Part shown: piece by piece, positions 31,047 to 38,594 of the stretch
Numbering within the stretch: the stretch's first letter is position 1
Layout: each line of letters begins with the position of its first letter
Assembly (NCBI GenBank): GCA_035707105.1
Contig: DASSUI010000075.1
Span: 1-41,202 of the forward strand
Origin: JACDAN01 sp035707105
Lineage (GTDB): Bacteria > Actinomycetota > Thermoleophilia > Gaiellales > Gaiellaceae
Length of the DNA stretch: 41,202 bases
Direction: 5' to 3'
Program-made: the position numbers and the translations under genes
Notes under the pieces: model-generated
What the model saw: the letters and a program-made list of their open reading frames with translations, nothing else
Told to the model about the DNA's origin: nothing
The model's database searches: none

Positions 31047-32287
31047 GCCGCCTCCACCTCCACGTCGAGCAGCCGCGCCGCCGACTCGGCGCGCTCCACG
31101 GCCTCGAGGTTCGTTGCGCCCAGAGCGATCACGTAGCCGCGGCGGTCGCCGTCCCGCTGCACCGGTCGAATCGTCTCGCCGTCCTCGAAGTAGAGCTCGG
31201 CCTCGACGACGCCGGGGAAGGCCTGCACCCGGTCGAGCCCGCTGACACGGACCAGCTTGCCGGTGGGAAGCGGGCCCGGGTTCGCCGTCAGGAACGAGAT
31301 CGCCATCGGCTGCTCCGTCTTCGGCAGGACGAGCTCGTCCGGGACCGGCAGTCCGAGCGCCTGCTGGAGCGCGATCTCGATCAGGTCGACGCCGACACCG
31401 TAGCGCGCGACGGAGTCCATCTGCCCCGCAGGGATGCGCGCGGCGACCTCGATCAGGCGCGCGACACCGTCGTCGCTCCAGAGCACCTGCGGGTAGGCGA
31501 TGCCGTCGCGCAGCCCGAGCGCCTTGACCGTATGGACCCCGGTCCGGCGGACCTCCTCGAGCGCGTCGCCGAAGAGGGTCGAGGGGTAGACATGTGCGAT
31601 CGCGACCCCGAAGCCGACTCCCGGCGGCCGCCGCCGGTCGGACAGGGTCACGACCACCGGCTCGCCGTCCCGCACGACGAGCAGGCCGTTCACCTCGAGC
31701 CCGCGGTGGTAGCTCTCCAGGATCGCCTCCTGCTCGGTGGACTGGACGAGGGAGGCGTGGAGGTGCCGCTCGAGGTCGTCCATCGACTCGCAGAGGAAGA
31801 GGCCGCGCTGGCCCGCCGAGTCGGCCGGTTTCAGCACCGAGGGAAACCCGACCGCGCTCCCGGCCGCACGCGCCTCGTGGAGCGTCCGCACGGCTGCGAA
31901 CCGCGGTTGGGGGACACCGGCGCCGGCGAGCTGCCTCCGCATGGCGATCTTGTTCGTCATCAGGTGGGCGGTCTCCGCCCCGATCCCGGGGAGGTCGAGT
32001 GCCTCCGCGACGGCCGCGACGACCGGAACGGCGCGGTCTGACGCGTAGGTCATCACGCCGTCGACCGCGTGGCGCCGGCCCGCCTCGACCACCGCCGGCA
32101 CGTCGAGGATGTCGACGAGGTCGGCGTGGTCTGCGATGCGAAGACCGGGCGCGTCGGGATTCCGGTCGACGGCCACGAGCCGGACACCGAGCTCCTTGAG
32201 CCGGGCGAGCGCGCGCCGCTGGTGGCGCCCCGCGCCGACGAAGAGGATCGTGGCGTCCTCGGGCGCCCGATTAGCGCTGCTAATCAC
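31043..32287 (-). CDS. ATP-grasp ligase of the glycan locus (copy A)
   Basis: 414 residues. The N-terminal Rossmann domain opens with TILFVGAGRHQRRALARLKELG. The ATP-grasp core has PSVLKPADSAGQRGLFL and the metal-binding strand LIEVAARIPAGQMDS. The C-terminal domain resembles that of PurT/LysX-like ligases. It is clearly related along its length to the gene at 39334-40554, for example GFGVAIAHVYPS versus AFGVALAHVWPS. It is coupled to the NodB-like gene. The GTG at 32287 lies within a 17-base palindrome. The carboxylate and amine substrates are unknown. Confidence 0.85.
   Translation of the reverse strand: MISSANRAPEDATILFVGAGRHQRRALARLKELGVRLVAVDRNPDAPGLRIADHADLVDILDVPAVVEAGRRHAVDGVMTYASDRAVPVVAAVAEALDLPGIGAETAHLMTNKIAMRRQLAGAGVPQPRFAAVRTLHEARAAGSAVGFPSVLKPADSAGQRGLFLCESMDDLERHLHASLVQSTEQEAILESYHRGLEVNGLLVVRDGEPVVVTLSDRRRPPGVGFGVAIAHVYPSTLFGDALEEVRRTGVHTVKALGLRDGIAYPQVLWSDDGVARLIEVAARIPAGQMDSVARYGVGVDLIEIALQQALGLPVPDELVLPKTEQPMAISFLTANPGPLPTGKLVRVSGLDRVQAFPGVVEAELYFEDGETIRPVQRDGDRRGYVIALGATNLEAVERAESAARLLDVEVEAA
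32269..32285. promoter_or_regulatory. Palindrome at the divergent ATP-grasp/permease junction
   Basis: GATTAGC-GCT-GCTAATC is a perfect palindrome with a 3-base centre. It covers the first codons of the ATP-grasp gene and lies 47 bases before the permease ATG. Its half-sites resemble, in reversed order, the inner palindrome of the sulfate-transporter leader at 7500-7520. It is a candidate operator. The 32288-32332 gap otherwise contains a Shine-Dalgarno (AGGAGAG) for the permease. Confidence 0.5.
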
Positions 32288-32332
32288 CTCTAACCGGCCC
32301 TTTCGTGCCGAGTCTCACCAACCAGGAGAGAG

Positions 32333-33298
32333 ATGCTGAAGTACCTCGTGAGACGGCTGCTCTGGGCCGGCGTGCTCTTCATCGCCGTGACCATGGTGTC
32401 GTACATCATCTTCTTCCTCGTTCCGGCCGAGCCCGCGCGGCTGATCTGCGGCGCGCAGTGCCCGCCCGACCAGATCGAGCGCGTGCGCAAGGAGGTCGGC
32501 CTCGACCGGCCCGTGTACGTCCAGTACGGCGACTTCCTCAAGGACATCGTCGTGCACCAGTCGCTCGGCCGCTCGTACGCGACCCGCCAGCCGGTCACCG
32601 AGATCATCAAGGACGCCGCGCCGATCACCGCCAGCATCATCGTCGGCGGGGTGATCCTCTGGATGCTGGTCGCGGTGCCGATCGGGATCCTCTCCGCGCT
32701 TCGGCCCCGCTCGCTCTTGGATCGCAGTGCGATGACCTTCGTGCTGCTCGGGATCTCGGCGCACCCGGTCTGGATCGGGCTGCTCCTCATCTATTTCGTC
32801 GGCTACAAGGCCGGGTTGACGCCGCTCGGCGGCTACTGCGACTTCTTCAACCCGGTGACAGAGTGCGGAGGGCCGTTGAAGTGGGCGCACTCGCTCATCC
32901 TCCCCTGGGTGACGTTCGCGCTGCTGTACGCGGCCCTCTACACACGCATGATCCGCGCCACGGTCCTCGAGACGATGAACGAGGACTACGTGCGGACCGC
33001 CCGCGCCAAGGGGGCGCCGGAATGGGTGGTGATGCGCTCGCACATCCTCCGGAACGCGATGCTCCCGATCGTCACGCTCCTCGGCCTCGACATCGGCGTG
33101 CTGCTCGGCGGGGCGATCTTCACGGAGACCGTCTTCGGCCTGCCGGGCCTCGGCCGCAGCGCGATCATCGCGCTCGACGGCTTCGACCTGCCGACGGTGA
33201 TGGGGATCACCGTCTTCGCGACGTTCGCCATCATCACCTGCAACCTGGTCGTCGACCTGCTCTATGCGGTCATCGACCCGAGAATTCGACTCACCTAG
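32333..33298 (+). CDS. ABC transporter permease, DppB/OppB type, orphan
   Basis: 321 residues, six TM segments. The N-terminus YLVRRLLWAGVLFIAVTMVSYIIFF, the extracytoplasmic loop after TM1 (ERVRKEVGLDRPVYVQYGDFL) and the coupling loop with DYVRTARAKGAPEWVVMRSHILRNAMLPIV are diagnostic of the first permease of peptide/nickel importers. GAIFTETVFGLPGLG follows. The usual DppC, ATPase and binding-protein genes are absent on both sides: an inhibitor lipoprotein and glycan genes flank it. Its partners must be elsewhere, or it is a relic. The frame is intact, with a good Shine-Dalgarno. Confidence 0.9.
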   Translation: MLKYLVRRLLWAGVLFIAVTMVSYIIFFLVPAEPARLICGAQCPPDQIERVRKEVGLDRPVYVQYGDFLKDIVVHQSLGRSYATRQPVTEIIKDAAPITASIIVGGVILWMLVAVPIGILSALRPRSLLDRSAMTFVLLGISAHPVWIGLLLIYFVGYKAGLTPLGGYCDFFNPVTECGGPLKWAHSLILPWVTFALLYAALYTRMIRATVLETMNEDYVRTARAKGAPEWVVMRSHILRNAMLPIVTLLGLDIGVLLGGAIFTETVFGLPGLGRSAIIALDGFDLPTVMGITVFATFAIITCNLVVDLLYAVIDPRIRLT

Positions 33299-33309
33299 TG
33301 CCCCTCCAA

Positions 33310-33714
33310 CTAGGGCGGAGCCGGCTGCACGGGGAACAGGAACTGATGCCGGTCCCACAGCGCGATCTCGCAGCCGTCCGTTCTCGCGAAGGTCACGTCC
33401 ACCTCCGAGCCGTCGAACATTCCTCGGATCTCGGCGACCGCCGGGCCGCCGTAGATCTCCGTGCAGACGACCTGGCCCGCCGGCCTCACGAACGGCCGCT
33501 CCATGCGCTCCAGCCGCCGGCAGGCCGCATCCGGATCGGGGAGGGTTCCGCCATCCGGCGAGCAGCGAAGCTCGGCTTCGTCCTTATCGCCTGACCGGCC
33601 CTTCGGCCAGACCGTGATGTCGAGCTCGGTCTTCGGCTGGTCGGGCAGGCCGTTTCCGCCGCACCCGGCCAGGATCGCGACCGCCAGGACTACACTCGCC
33701 GCGTGCCACTTCAA
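33310..33714 (-). CDS. Subtilisin-inhibitor-like (SSI family) lipoprotein
   Basis: 134 residues from a TTG at 33714. The lipobox is AILAGC (Cys18). The mature part matches the Streptomyces subtilisin inhibitor family: ELRCSPDGGTLPDPDAAC, VVCTEIYGGPAVAEI and VDVTFARTDGCEIALW. The two disulfides would be Cys51-Cys65 and Cys84-Cys115. The reactive loop lies just after Cys84. Unlike secreted SSI proteins it appears membrane-anchored. No ATG or GTG precedes the signal peptide in frame. The 5' end overlaps the divergent epimerase start by 12 bases, so the exact start is uncertain. Confidence 0.83.
   Translation of the reverse strand: MKWHAASVVLAVAILAGCGGNGLPDQPKTELDITVWPKGRSGDKDEAELRCSPDGGTLPDPDAACRRLERMERPFVRPAGQVVCTEIYGGPAVAEIRGMFDGSEVDVTFARTDGCEIALWDRHQFLFPVQPAPP
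33691..33696 (+). promoter_or_regulatory. -10 box for leaderless epimerase transcript
   Basis: TACACT lies 6 bases before the GTG at 33703, inside the signal-peptide codons of the divergent inhibitor gene. No Shine-Dalgarno is present. Confidence 0.45.
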
Positions 33715-34674
33715 GGCAAGCGCATTCTGATGACGGGGGGCGCCGGGTTCATCGGCACGACGCTCGGCCGGCGGCTCATCGACGACAACGAGATCGTCGT
33801 CTACGACAACCTCCACCGGGACGCGATGGGCGGCACGGAGCTCGCCGGTCACCCGAACCTTCGGTTCGTCCACGGCGACGTGCTCGACGCCGAGCTGATC
33901 AAGGAGACGGCGAAGGGCGCGACCCACATCGTCCACCTTGCCGCAATCGCCGGCGTCGACACGGTCCTCGAGAGCCCCGTGCGGACGATGCGCGTGAACC
34001 TGATCGGGACCTACAACGTCCTCGAGGCGGCCCAGGCGACCGGCGACACGGTCGAGCGGCTCGTCGACTTCTCGACGAGCGAGGTGTTCGGGCGCCACGC
34101 GTACAAGGTCGAGGAGGTGCACGAGACGGCGCAGGGCTCTGTCGGCGAGGCGCGCTGGACGTACGCAGTGTCGAAGCTCGCCGGGGAGCACCTCGCTCAC
34201 TCCTACCACGACGAGTTCGGCCTTCCGACCGTCGCGGTCCGGCCGTTCAACGTCTACGGCCCGGGGCAGATCGGCGGCGGCGCGATCAGGGCCTTCATCG
34301 AGACGGCGCTCGCCGGCGAGGATCTCGTCATCCACGGCGACGGCTCGCAGATTCGCGCGTGGTGCTACGTGGACGACCTCGTCGAGGCGCTGCTCCTCGT
34401 CCTCGAGCAGCCGGAGGCCGTGGGCCAGGTCTTCAACATCGGAAACCCGCGGTCCGTCGTCACCGTCTTCGACCTGGCCGCCCGGATCCGGCGGCTGATG
34501 GAGGTGGAGGTCGAGATCACGCACCGGCCGCTCCACTACACGGACGTCGAGATGCGGATCCCGAACATCGACAAGGCTCGGTCCGTGCTCGGCTGGGAGC
34601 CGAAGGTCGACCTCGACGAAGGCCTCGCCCGCACGATCGCGTGGTACAGAGAGCGCCAGCCGGCACCGGCGTGA
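33703..34674 (+). CDS. NAD-dependent nucleotide-sugar epimerase/dehydratase
   Basis: 323 residues, extended SDR family. The NAD-binding motif TGGAGFIG is at residues 11-18. VHLAAIAGVDTV and the catalytic FSTSEVFG and YAVSKLAGE (Tyr-x3-Lys) follow. RPFNVYGPGQ and RAWCYVDDLVEAL are the family's substrate-side motifs. It resembles UDP-glucose 4-epimerase or UDP-glucuronate-decarboxylase-like enzymes; the exact reaction is not certain. The GTG at 33703 was chosen because the later ATG at 33730 would cut the first strand. The stop is coupled to the aminotransferase by GTGA. Confidence 0.88.
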   Translation: MPLQGKRILMTGGAGFIGTTLGRRLIDDNEIVVYDNLHRDAMGGTELAGHPNLRFVHGDVLDAELIKETAKGATHIVHLAAIAGVDTVLESPVRTMRVNLIGTYNVLEAAQATGDTVERLVDFSTSEVFGRHAYKVEEVHETAQGSVGEARWTYAVSKLAGEHLAHSYHDEFGLPTVAVRPFNVYGPGQIGGGAIRAFIETALAGEDLVIHGDGSQIRAWCYVDDLVEALLLVLEQPEAVGQVFNIGNPRSVVTVFDLAARIRRLMEVEVEITHRPLHYTDVEMRIPNIDKARSVLGWEPKVDLDEGLARTIAWYRERQPAPA

Positions 34675-35738
34675 TCCGGCTCGCCTGGCCCGACCTGGGC
34701 CCGGAGGAGGTCGCCGCGGTCGCCGAGGTGTTCGAAAGCGGCCAACTGACGATGGGTCGCCGCGTCGAGGAGTTCGAGGCGGCGCTGGCAGAGGCATGTG
34801 AGGTCGAGCACGCGGTGGTCGTCTCCTCCGGAACGGCGGCCCTGCACCTGTCGGTGCTCGCGCTCGGGATCGGGCCCGGCGACGAGGTGATCGTCCCCGC
34901 CTACACCTTCCCGGCGACAGCAAACGTCGTCGCGCTGGCCGGCGCCCGGCCGGTGCTGGTCGACGTCGATTCGGGGACGATGAACGTCACCGCCGAGACG
35001 GCGGCCGCGGCCGTGACCGACCGGACGAAGGCGGTGCTCGTCGTCCACCTGTTCGGCCGGCCGGCGCCGTGGGAGGAGATCGAGGCCGCCGTCCCGGACC
35101 GGGTCGCCCTGGTGGAGGATGCCGCCGGAGCGCTCGGCGCGCGGCGGAGGGGGCGTGCGTGCGGCGGGCTCGGCCGCCTCGGCTGCCTGTCGTTCCACCC
35201 CCGCAAGATCGTCACGACCGGCGAGGGCGGCGCGGTCACCACGAACGAGAAGGACATCGCGGACGCGATCGCGCGCTTCCGCCATCACGGGATCGAGCCG
35301 CACGGCGACTTCGAGATCCGCTCGCCCGGGCTCAACTACCGCCTCCCGGACATCCTCTGCGCGATCGGCACGAGCCAGATGCGGCGGCTCGAGCAGCTGC
35401 TGGAGGAGCGCGAACGGTTGGCGGCCGCCTATGCGGAGCGGCTCGAGGGCATCGTGGGGCTGCCTTCCGCCGACCAGGGCGACCGGCACGGTCTCCAGGC
35501 CTACGTCGCCCGGGTGGAGCGGCGAGACGAGGCGCTGCACGCGCTCGCCGAGGCCGGCATCCAGGCCCAGATCGGGACGTACGCGCTCCACCGGCTCGCC
35601 GCCTACGCCGACCAGGGGCCGTTCCCCGGCGCCGACGCGGCCTTCGAACACGCCCTGGCGCTGCCGTTCCACGCCAGGCTGACCGAGGAGGACGTGGACC
35701 GCGTCGCCGGCGTCTTGACGGCGCACGTGAGCGAGTAG
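34671..35738 (+). CDS. DegT/DnrJ/EryC1/StrS-family sugar aminotransferase (copy A)
   Basis: 355 residues. PLP-dependent fold type I. Substrate/PLP-phosphate region VVVSSGTAALHLSVLALGIG (49-68), then Asp150 in VEDAAGALG, and the lysine-bearing stretch CLSFHPRKIVTTGEGG with Lys179. YRLPDILCAIGTSQMRRLEQLL is the family dimer/PLP region. It would transaminate a keto-sugar nucleotide made by the preceding epimerase/dehydratase. The GTG at 34671 shares GTGA with that gene. A related aminotransferase lies at the right end of the window. Confidence 0.92.
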   Translation: MIRLAWPDLGPEEVAAVAEVFESGQLTMGRRVEEFEAALAEACEVEHAVVVSSGTAALHLSVLALGIGPGDEVIVPAYTFPATANVVALAGARPVLVDVDSGTMNVTAETAAAAVTDRTKAVLVVHLFGRPAPWEEIEAAVPDRVALVEDAAGALGARRRGRACGGLGRLGCLSFHPRKIVTTGEGGAVTTNEKDIADAIARFRHHGIEPHGDFEIRSPGLNYRLPDILCAIGTSQMRRLEQLLEERERLAAAYAERLEGIVGLPSADQGDRHGLQAYVARVERRDEALHALAEAGIQAQIGTYALHRLAAYADQGPFPGADAAFEHALALPFHARLTEEDVDRVAGVLTAHVSE

Positions 35739-35762
35739 GGAGCGGTGGGCCTCCGCCGGCGT

Positions 35763-35781
35763 CGGCCGGGCTAGCCGGCCG
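35763..35781. terminator. Hairpin between convergent aminotransferase and eIF2B-like genes
   Basis: CGGCCGG (35763-35769) and CCGGCCG (35775-35781) form a perfect 7-bp stem. The stop codon of the minus-strand gene (35771-35773) lies in the 5-base loop. It can work in both directions. Confidence 0.6.
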
Positions 35782-36661
35782 TCGAGGGCGCCGGTGCGAC
35801 GAGGTCGTAGCCCTCGGCGAGGAACGGGACGCGGTCGACGAGAACGGCGATTTCCTCCGGCGGGAAGACGCCTTCCTCCGTCACGAACTCCATCAGGAGG
35901 TCGGCGGGGATCAGCTCGAAGAGCTCGCGCTCGAACTCGGCGAGATCGGGCGCCTGCGCGCCGGGGACGGGCGCAAGCTTGACCACCTCGGCGGCGACGA
36001 CCGTCGGAACGCCGGCGGACTGCGCCGCCCTCGCGATCGGGATCGTCCCGACCTTGTTGCAGATCGTGCCGTCGCGGAAGACGGTGTCGGCGCCGATCAG
36101 GAAGAGGTCGGTCTCGGCGACGCGTTCCGGGGCCTCGGCGTCCTCGACGAGCTCCACCTCGACGCCGGCCTCGCGCAGGTCGTCCGCGAACGCGCGGCCC
36201 TCCTCGACCGGGCTCGAGACGGTGCAGAGGACCTTCTGCGGTGGGTTGTGCTGCAACGCCTCGCGCACCGTGGCAGATGCGGAGTGCGTCATCACGATCG
36301 CACCCTCGAGCCGCTCGCGGACCTGGATCGCGATCGAGGCGGGTGCCCTGATCCGGCCCTCGGTGAGCGCATGCGCCTCCTCCTGCAGGCACTGGCAGAG
36401 CGCCCCGTGCTCCAGGTGCGCCTCGTGGCGGACGGCTGCGACCAGCCGCCCGACCGCCCCGGCGACGGCGCCGACGCCCGGCCGCGCCGCGGCGAGCTGC
36501 CGCGCGGCGACCTGAAGCTCCGCCGCGAGCGCGTCGGAAGACCCACGGTGCTGCTTGGCGATATCCGAGAGGGCCTCGACTGCCCGCCGGGCCATCCAGC
36601 TGGCACCGTGTCGGCGATCGTCGCGGAGCTCCGCGACTCTGTCCTGGAAGGCGGCGGCCAC
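35771..36661 (-). CDS. eIF2B-alpha-like sugar-phosphate isomerase family protein
   Basis: 296 residues from the GTG at 36661. The C-terminal Rossmann-like half carries the family signature LIGADTVFRDGTICNKVGTIPIARAA (given here in part; residues of about 190-215), followed by AGVPTVVAAEVVKLAP. The N-terminal half is helical. This matches the eIF2B alpha/beta/delta, methylthioribose-1-phosphate isomerase (MtnA) and ribose-1,5-bisphosphate isomerase superfamily. MtnA's catalytic-Cys motif was not recognised. In a bacterium it cannot be a true initiation factor, so an aldose/ketose-1-phosphate isomerisation in sugar metabolism is likely. It diverges from the GT2 gene. Confidence 0.82.
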   Translation of the reverse strand: MAAAFQDRVAELRDDRRHGASWMARRAVEALSDIAKQHRGSSDALAAELQVAARQLAAARPGVGAVAGAVGRLVAAVRHEAHLEHGALCQCLQEEAHALTEGRIRAPASIAIQVRERLEGAIVMTHSASATVREALQHNPPQKVLCTVSSPVEEGRAFADDLREAGVEVELVEDAEAPERVAETDLFLIGADTVFRDGTICNKVGTIPIARAAQSAGVPTVVAAEVVKLAPVPGAQAPDLAEFERELFELIPADLLMEFVTEEGVFPPEEIAVLVDRVPFLAEGYDLVAPAPSTAG

Positions 36662-36671
36662 CGGACACCCA

Positions 36672-36681
36672 ATTGTAGTGT
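36672..36681. promoter_or_regulatory. Overlapping divergent -10 boxes
   Basis: On the minus strand TACAAT (36677-36672) is 10 bases before the GTG at 36661. On the plus strand TAGTGT (36676-36681) is 6 bases before the GTG at 36688. The boxes share two bases, so the two divergent genes should compete for polymerase. Confidence 0.5.
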
Positions 36682-36687
36682 CGCCCC

Positions 36688-37599
36688 GTGGACCCCGACA
36701 TCTCCGTGGTCGTGACGCTCTACAACGAGCGCGGCACCGTCGAGGAGCTCGTGCGCCGGACGACGGCCACGCTCGACGGCGAGCCGTTCGAGCTGCTGCT
36801 CGTCGACGACGGCTCGACGGACGGCACCTGGGACGAGATCGAGCGCGCGCACGGCGCCGACGAGCGCGTTCACGGCGTCCGGCTGAAGCGCAATTTCGGC
36901 CAGCACCCCGCCATGCACGCCGGTCTCGTGCGGGCGCGGGGCGACGTGATCGTGACGATGGACGGCGACCTGCAGAACGCACCGGAGGACATTCCGAAGC
37001 TCGTCGCCGTCGTGCGGAACGGCTCCGACGTCGCGAGCGGCCGTCGGGCGGCGCGGCGCGACTCGTGGGGCCGCACCCTGCCGTCACGGCTCGTCAACGG
37101 CATGCTCCGCCGCTTCACGGGCGCCGAGATCGCCGACTTCGGCTGCGCCTTCAACGCCTATCGCCGCTCCGCCGTCGAGCCGATGCTCGGCGCGATCGGC
37201 CGGCAGAAGTTCACGAAGGCGCTCGTGCTCTCCGGCGGCGCCAGCGTGACCGAGGTGGACGTCGCGCACGAGCAGCGGCGGGGCTCGTCCCGTTACTCGC
37301 CGCTGCGGCTGACGCGGCTCGCGCTCCACGTCCTCGCCGGGTTCTGGCCGCAGCCGATCCAGTGGATCGGGGTCGCGCTGGGGACGCTCTGCACGGTCGC
37401 GGCCCTCGTCCTCGGCGTCTACGGCGTCGTCTACTGGATCGCCGAGTCGAACTTTCCCGGGCCGCTCTTCGGCGGCGTCGGCGTCATCTTCGTCCTCGGC
37501 GTGCAAGGGTTCATCCTCGCCCTGATCGGCGAGTATCTGGCCAGGATCCAGCGAGACGTGGAGGGACGGCCGCTGTACACGATCGACCGAGAGCTATGA
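36688..37599 (+). CDS. GT2-family polyprenyl-phosphate glycosyltransferase
   Basis: 303 residues. GT-A domain: ISVVVTLYNERGTVEELV, LLLVDDGSTDGTWD (about 37-49), KRNFGQHPAM, and the metal/donor motif MDGDLQ with Asp92 and Asp94. Two TM segments at the C-terminus (about 229-250 and 262-290) place it with ArnC/DPM1-like enzymes that load a sugar onto undecaprenyl phosphate. The GTG at 36688 gives a normal N-terminus. Its stop overlaps the next start (ATGA). A lipid-linked sugar made here could serve the GT-C-like enzyme at 15231-16550; that is inference. Confidence 0.9.
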   Translation: MDPDISVVVTLYNERGTVEELVRRTTATLDGEPFELLLVDDGSTDGTWDEIERAHGADERVHGVRLKRNFGQHPAMHAGLVRARGDVIVTMDGDLQNAPEDIPKLVAVVRNGSDVASGRRAARRDSWGRTLPSRLVNGMLRRFTGAEIADFGCAFNAYRRSAVEPMLGAIGRQKFTKALVLSGGASVTEVDVAHEQRRGSSRYSPLRLTRLALHVLAGFWPQPIQWIGVALGTLCTVAALVLGVYGVVYWIAESNFPGPLFGGVGVIFVLGVQGFILALIGEYLARIQRDVEGRPLYTIDREL

Positions 37600-38594
37600 G
37601 ACGAGTCCTGGTCACCGGCGGCGCCGGCTTCATCTCGTCCGCGTTCATCCGTCACCTGTTGCGGGCGACGCCGTACGAGGTCGTCTCGCTCGACGCCTTG
37701 ACCTACGCGGGAAACCTGGAGAACCTCCGGGACGTCCAGTTCCACGAGCGGCTCTCGTTCGTGCACGGGGACATCCGGGACGAGAAGCTGGTCCAGGAGG
37801 TCGTGGCGGGGGTGGACGTGATCGTGAACGCGGCGGCCGAGTCGCACGTGGAGAAGTCGATCGCGGAGGGCGCGGCGGAGTTCGTCGCGACGAACGTGGA
37901 GGGGACACGCGTACTGCTCGACGCCGCGCGCGAGGAGCCGGTCGAGCGCTTCATCCTGATCTCCTCGAGCGAGGTCTACGGGACGGCGGAGTCCGATCCG
38001 ATGGACGAGGAGCACCCGCTGAACCCGCGCAGCCCGTACGCGGCGACGAAGGCGGGTGCCGACCGGCTCGCGTACGCCTACCGAGCGACATACGACCTGC
38101 CGGTCGTGATCGTCCGGCCCTTCAACAACTACGGGCCGCGCCAGCATCCCGAGAAGCTGATCCCGCGGTTCATCCTGCAGGCGCTCGCGGAGCAGCCGCT
38201 GACCGTCCACGGGGACGGCACCGCGAGCCGCGACTGGCTCTTCGTCGAGGACGACGCGGAGGCGATTCAGGCCGTGATCGAGGCGGATCTGGACTCGGTC
38301 TCCGGCGAGGTGATCAACGTCGCGACCGGCCGGGACGCGTCCGTCTCGGAGATCGCCGATCTCGTGTTGGAGCTGACGGGCAGACCGACGTCGCTGCGCG
38401 AGCACGTGGAGGAACGGCCCGGCCAGGTCGCGCGGCACGTCGGGTCGACGGACAAGGCGGAGCGGTTGCTCGGCTGGCGCGCGAGGACGTCGTTGGAGGA
38501 CGGCCTCGCCCGCACCGTCGCCTGGTACCGCCGCAACGACGGGTGGGTCAGATCTTGCCTGGGCGAGTCCGCGCGCGCCGTCCCGGCTCGCTAG
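37596..38594 (+). CDS. dTDP-glucose 4,6-dehydratase-like nucleotide-sugar SDR
   Basis: 332 residues. The NAD motif TGGAGFIS is near residue 8. LDALTYAGNLENL is typical of RmlB. NAAAESHVEKSI, LISSSEVYGTAESDPMDEEHPLNPRSPYAATKAGADRL (Tyr-x3-Lys), RPFNNYGPRQHPEKLIPRF and ASRDWLFVEDDAEAI all follow the RmlB pattern, although the dehydratase Asp-Glu pair position reads SSSEVYG rather than STDEVYG. It would give a 4-keto-6-deoxy sugar or a related product. The ATG at 37596 is coupled to the GT2 gene. The stop shares CTAG with the convergent gene. Confidence 0.88.
   Translation: MRRVLVTGGAGFISSAFIRHLLRATPYEVVSLDALTYAGNLENLRDVQFHERLSFVHGDIRDEKLVQEVVAGVDVIVNAAAESHVEKSIAEGAAEFVATNVEGTRVLLDAAREEPVERFILISSSEVYGTAESDPMDEEHPLNPRSPYAATKAGADRLAYAYRATYDLPVVIVRPFNNYGPRQHPEKLIPRFILQALAEQPLTVHGDGTASRDWLFVEDDAEAIQAVIEADLDSVSGEVINVATGRDASVSEIADLVLELTGRPTSLREHVEERPGQVARHVGSTDKAERLLGWRARTSLEDGLARTVAWYRRNDGWVRSCLGESARAVPAR

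Noticed and set aside
35771..36661. Translation initiation factor
   Set aside because: Bacteria do not use eIF2B; homology reflects the isomerase superfamily.
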